Shown piece after piece: positions 5,576-8,592 of a stretch of 8,592 nucleotides of DNA. The translations under genes and the position numbers were made by a program. Numbering within the stretch: position 1 is the first letter of the stretch; every line of letters begins with the position of its first letter. Origin of the DNA: an uncultured Clostridia bacterium (GTDB lineage: Bacteria; Bacillota; Clostridia; Christensenellales; Aristaeellaceae). Where the stretch lies: assembly GCA_934615235.1 (NCBI GenBank), contig CAKTTL010000109.1, positions 1 through 8,592 on the forward strand, in the 5' to 3' direction. The notes beneath the pieces were generated by a model. That model had not been told where the DNA came from. It did no database searches and saw only the letters and a program-made list of their open reading frames with translations.

Positions 5576-8497
5576 ATGACGCCAACCTATTCGCTGTTTA
5601 TGCGCCAATCCTATCTGGACGCCTGGGAGGATTTTAACCGCTCTCTTGTGCGCGAGGATTTCCCGCGCTGGGATTACGTCGTTCTTACCGCTTCCAACGA
5701 AGCGCAGGCGGAAGCGTTCCGCCTGCAGCTGGAGGCGCGGCGGGAAAAGGGGATGCTGCCGAAGCGGACGGTTTTCGCCGTCCTGCCCGATCCGGACGGT
5801 CTGCGCGTGGGCAGCGGCGGCGCGACGCTGAACGTGCTGAAGTATATCCGCGAGCGGGAGCCTTCTTTCCGCGCGAAGCGCGTTCTGTGCATCCATTCCG
5901 GCGGCGACAGCAAGCGCGTGCCGCAGTATTCGGCGTGCGGCAAGCTCTTCTCGCCCGTCCCGCGCGAACTGCCAAACGGCGCGCGCTCCACGCTTTTCGA
6001 TGAATTCATGATCGGGATGAGCGGGGTGCCCTCCCGCATTTCGGAGGGTATGCTCGTGCTTTCGGGCGACGTGCTGCTTTTGTTTAATCCTCTGCAGATC
6101 GACGCGCCCTCTTCCGGCGCGGCGGCCATTTCCTTTAAGGAGGATGTGGAAACCGGCAAGGATCACGGCGTTTTCCACATGGACGAAACCGGCGACGTGG
6201 GCGAGTTCCTGCACAAGCAGCCGGTCGAGACGCTGCGGGCGTACGGCGCGGTGAACGAGCAGGGCAAGGTGGACATCGACACCGGCGCGGTGCTGCTCGG
6301 CGCGGATCTGCTCGCGGCGCTCTATTCGCTCGTCGATACGCCCGAAAAATTCGCCGCGTTCGTCAACGACCGCGCGCGGCTCTCCTTTTATGGCGATTTT
6401 CTTTATCCGCTTGCCAGCCGTTCCACGCTCGAACAGTTCTATCTTGAAAAGCCCGAAGGCGAATTTACGCCCGAGCTGCGCGCGTGCCGCACGGCCGTCT
6501 GGGATGCGCTGCATGCGTTCCGCATGCGTCTTTTGCGCCTGTCGCCGGCTGCGTTTATCCATTTCGGCACGACGCGCGAGCTGCGCGCGCTGATGACCGA
6601 GGACGTAAAGCAATACGCCTTTCTGGACTGGAAACGCTGCGTGCTGGGCAGGGCGTCGGAGCGCTATGCGCTCAATAACGCCGTCGTCGAGCCCGGCTGC
6701 GAAATCGGCGCGGACTGCTATCTCGAGGACAGCTACGTTCTCGAGCAAAGCCGCGTGGGCGCGGGCGCGGTGCTTTCACATGTGACTGTGCGCGATCGCG
6801 AGGTTCCGGCGGACGTGGCGCTGCACGGTTTGCGCCTTTGCGACGGGCGCTTCGTCGCGCGCGTGTACGGCGTGGGCGACAACCCGAAGGAGGCGGCGTT
6901 CCTTGGCGAGCCGCTCGCGCGCCTGGGCGAATGGCCGTCCCTGTGGGAAGCGGAAATCTATCCCGTCTGCGGCACGCTGGAGCAGGCTGTGGACGCGGCG
7001 CTCAATCTTTACGCGCTGGCGCGCGGCGAGGGCGACCGCGCCGCCTGGGAAACGGCGGAGCGGACGAGCCTGCGTGCGTCGTTCAATGCGGCGGACACGC
7101 GGTTCATCCTCGACTGGGAAGCGTCCCTGCGCGAGACGGCGCAGGCCGAGGCGCTGCTGGAAATCGCCGCCCGCGAGGGCACGGCTGCGGAAGCCGCGGC
7201 GCTTTTCAAGGATGGCGCGCCGTCCGAACGACAGCGCAGGCTGATCGAAGAAAAGGCCGCGCGGGCGGCGCCTTCCGCGCGCATGCGCGTCTGGTACGAT
7301 CTCGGACGAATCCTCTCCGGCACCTCGGAGGGCGAAGATTACATGCGCCGCGCGTTTGCTGAAATTCGCAATATCGTCCTCTCCGGCGCGGCGGAGACGG
7401 CGCGCGCTCCCGCGCCGATCGCCCCCGCGAAGGACGAGATCACCGTGCGCCTGCCGCTGCGCGTCAACTGGGGCGGCGGCTGGACGGACACGCCCCCTTA
7501 CTGCAACGAAAAGGGCGGCGCGGTGCTGAACGCGGCGATTCTGCTCAACCATGATTATCCCGTCGAGGTGCAGGTGCGGCGGCTGGACAGGCCTGTCGTC
7601 GTCCTCGAAAGCGCCGACCTGAACGCGTACGGCGAGTTTGATTCTATCGCCGTCTTGCAGGACTGCCACAACCCGTACGATTCCTTCGCGCTGCACAAGG
7701 CCGCGCTGATCGCCTGCGGCGTGATTCCGCGCGAAGGCGGCGCGCTCGAAGACGTGCTGGCGCAGACCGGCGGCCTGTATCTGTCCACGTTCATGCGCAA
7801 CGTGCCCAAGGGCAGCGGGCTGGGCACCAGCTCCATCCTCGCCGGCGCGTGCGCGAAAGCGCTGTACGAGTATTTCGCCATCCCGCATACGGACGGCGAT
7901 CTGTACGACTGCGTCATGTGCATGGAGCAGATCATGTCCACCGGCGGCGGCTGGCAGGATCAGGTCGGAGGGATGACGCCGGGCGTGAAGTTTATTCTGT
8001 CCGCGCCGGGCGCGAAGCAGCGGCTCCGCGTGCGGCACATCGAGCTTGCGCCCGAAACGAAGCGTGAACTTGACGAGCGCTTCGCGCTGATTTACACCGG
8101 GCAGCGCCGCCTTGCGCGCAACCTGCTGCGCGACGTTGTCGGCCGCTACATTGGCGGCGTAGCAGAAAGCCTTGCCGCGCTGGAGGAGATTCAGCGCGTC
8201 GCCGCGATGATGGCCTTCGAACTCGAACGCGGCAACGTCGACGGGTTCGCCGCGCTGCTCAACCGTCACTGGGATTTGAGCCGCGCCATCGATTCCGGCA
8301 GCACCAACACCTGCATCGACCAGATCTTCAACGCCATCGACGATCTCATCGACGGCCGCATGATTTGCGGCGCGGGCGGCGGCGGATTCCTCCAGGTCAT
8401 CCTCAAAAAGAACGTTACCCGCGAACAGCTCAGCCAACGCCTCCACGAAACCTTCCAGGACTGCGGCGTCGACGTATGGGAGTGCGAGCTGGCGTAG
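5576..8497 (+). CDS. fkp: Bifunctional fucokinase/fucose-1-phosphate guanylyltransferase-like protein (FKP type)
   Basis: The protein has 973 residues; Bacteroides FKP has about 950. The N-terminal half is a nucleotidyltransferase: WDYVVLTAS (32-40), the VGSGGATLNVL loop (78-88), IHSGGDSKRVPQYSACGK (106-123) and LSGDVLL (162-168; D165 likely binds metal). Residues about 365-405 have hexapeptide-like repeats typical of a beta-helix cap. After a helical linker (about 430-620) comes a GHMP kinase: VNWGGGWTDTPPY (630-642), the phosphate loop NVPKGSGLGTSS (742-753), GGWQDQVGG (791-799; D795 likely catalytic) and GAGGGGFLQVI (932-942). FKP phosphorylates L-fucose with ATP at C1, then makes GDP-fucose with GTP. 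The N-terminal pattern is also close to plant FKGP and animal fucokinase. The start follows a poor site (GGGGG) 22 bp after the kinase gene, suggesting co-transcription. All motifs are intact. Fucose as substrate is inference, and a related sugar is possible. Confidence 0.88.
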   Translation: MTPTYSLFMRQSYLDAWEDFNRSLVREDFPRWDYVVLTASNEAQAEAFRLQLEARREKGMLPKRTVFAVLPDPDGLRVGSGGATLNVLKYIREREPSFRAKRVLCIHSGGDSKRVPQYSACGKLFSPVPRELPNGARSTLFDEFMIGMSGVPSRISEGMLVLSGDVLLLFNPLQIDAPSSGAAAISFKEDVETGKDHGVFHMDETGDVGEFLHKQPVETLRAYGAVNEQGKVDIDTGAVLLGADLLAALYSLVDTPEKFAAFVNDRARLSFYGDFLYPLASRSTLEQFYLEKPEGEFTPELRACRTAVWDALHAFRMRLLRLSPAAFIHFGTTRELRALMTEDVKQYAFLDWKRCVLGRASERYALNNAVVEPGCEIGADCYLEDSYVLEQSRVGAGAVLSHVTVRDREVPADVALHGLRLCDGRFVARVYGVGDNPKEAAFLGEPLARLGEWPSLWEAEIYPVCGTLEQAVDAALNLYALARGEGDRAAWETAERTSLRASFNAADTRFILDWEASLRETAQAEALLEIAAREGTAAEAAALFKDGAPSERQRRLIEEKAARAAPSARMRVWYDLGRILSGTSEGEDYMRRAFAEIRNIVLSGAAETARAPAPIAPAKDEITVRLPLRVNWGGGWTDTPPYCNEKGGAVLNAAILLNHDYPVEVQVRRLDRPVVVLESADLNAYGEFDSIAVLQDCHNPYDSFALHKAALIACGVIPREGGALEDVLAQTGGLYLSTFMRNVPKGSGLGTSSILAGACAKALYEYFAIPHTDGDLYDCVMCMEQIMSTGGGWQDQVGGMTPGVKFILSAPGAKQRLRVRHIELAPETKRELDERFALIYTGQRRLARNLLRDVVGRYIGGVAESLAALEEIQRVAAMMAFELERGNVDGFAALLNRHWDLSRAIDSGSTNTCIDQIFNAIDDLIDGRMICGAGGGGFLQVILKKNVTREQLSQRLHETFQDCGVDVWECELA

Positions 8498-8518
8498 GGA
8501 CGAGGGACGAGGGACGAG
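8498..8518 (+). repeat. Tandem heptamer, three perfect copies of GGACGAG
   Basis: Three exact head-to-tail copies of GGACGAG start immediately after the FKP stop codon, followed by a degenerate fourth (GGGACGG). No coding or binding role is evident. It looks like a short intergenic satellite and may vary in copy number. Confidence 0.8.
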
Positions 8519-8532
8519 GGGACGGGGTTTTT

Positions 8533-8574
8533 GCGGGGAAACCTTTCTTTCTGGGGAAAGAAAGGTTTCCCCGC
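8533..8574. repeat. Perfect 19-bp inverted repeat (hairpin) downstream of FKP gene
   Basis: The arms 8533-8551 and 8556-8574 are exact reverse complements around a TGGG loop. A T-run (8528-8532) precedes the stem on the plus strand, and no T-run follows it on either strand, so it does not fit a standard intrinsic terminator. As the first strong structure after the FKP stop, it could still stabilise or end the transcript. It looks like a dispersed REP-type hairpin. Confidence 0.75.
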
Positions 8575-8592
8575 GCCCCATCCAAAGAAAGC

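Noticed and set aside
6776..8581. 601-codon open frame on the minus strand opposite the FKP gene
   Set aside because: It is antisense to a gene with clear motifs. Its translation is rich in Arg, Ala and His with no recognisable domain, as expected for a shadow frame in GC-rich coding DNA.

Overview
The window is most likely from a GC-rich member of the Bacillota (Clostridia type), probably a gut or other anaerobic lineage. The reasons are AGGAGG-type ribosome binding sites, sigma-A promoters of the TTGACA-17-TATAAT kind, a Firmicutes-type LexA box (CGAAC-N4-GTTCG), a secreted SH3-repeat protein and GC-rich codon use. The assignment is by general character only, since no taxonomic marker gene is present. 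The first 440 bases are strikingly AT-rich and stand out as foreign.

Left part (1-1982, all leftward). A textbook sigma-A promoter with a LexA/SOS box over its start site (1935-1982) drives an 83-residue conserved small protein of unknown function. Next comes a TRAM-less, Fe-S-type 23S rRNA/tRNA uracil-5 methyltransferase (RlmC/RlmD/TrmA family), which may also have its own extended -10 promoter. Five bases beyond its stop begins an AT-rich gene that runs off the window edge. It encodes two homing-endonuclease-associated (HNE) repeats, and its Shine-Dalgarno sequence lies inside the last codons of the methyltransferase gene.

Middle (2046-3410). A rightward gene encodes an exported protein built of SH3b-like repeats. 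Directly after its stop lies a non-coding palindromic element of about 335 bp with near-perfect 21-bp terminal inverted repeats. The whole element folds back on itself (MITE-like), and a GC-rich hairpin abuts its right end.

Right part (3371-8592, all rightward). A good promoter precedes a PHP-family phosphoesterase gene. After a possible weak terminator come a NahK-like (N-acetylhexosamine 1-kinase family) sugar 1-kinase and, 22 bp later, a 973-residue bifunctional enzyme resembling fucokinase/fucose-1-phosphate guanylyltransferase (FKP of Bacteroides, FKGP of plants, the N-terminus of animal fucokinase). Together these look like an anomeric-kinase salvage module that turns free sugars (HexNAc, and L-fucose or a related sugar) into sugar 1-phosphates and an NDP-sugar. 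The true substrates cannot be read from sequence. The window ends with a heptamer tandem repeat and a perfect 19-bp hairpin, both of which look like dispersed intergenic repeats.

No rRNA, tRNA, CRISPR array or transposase gene was seen.
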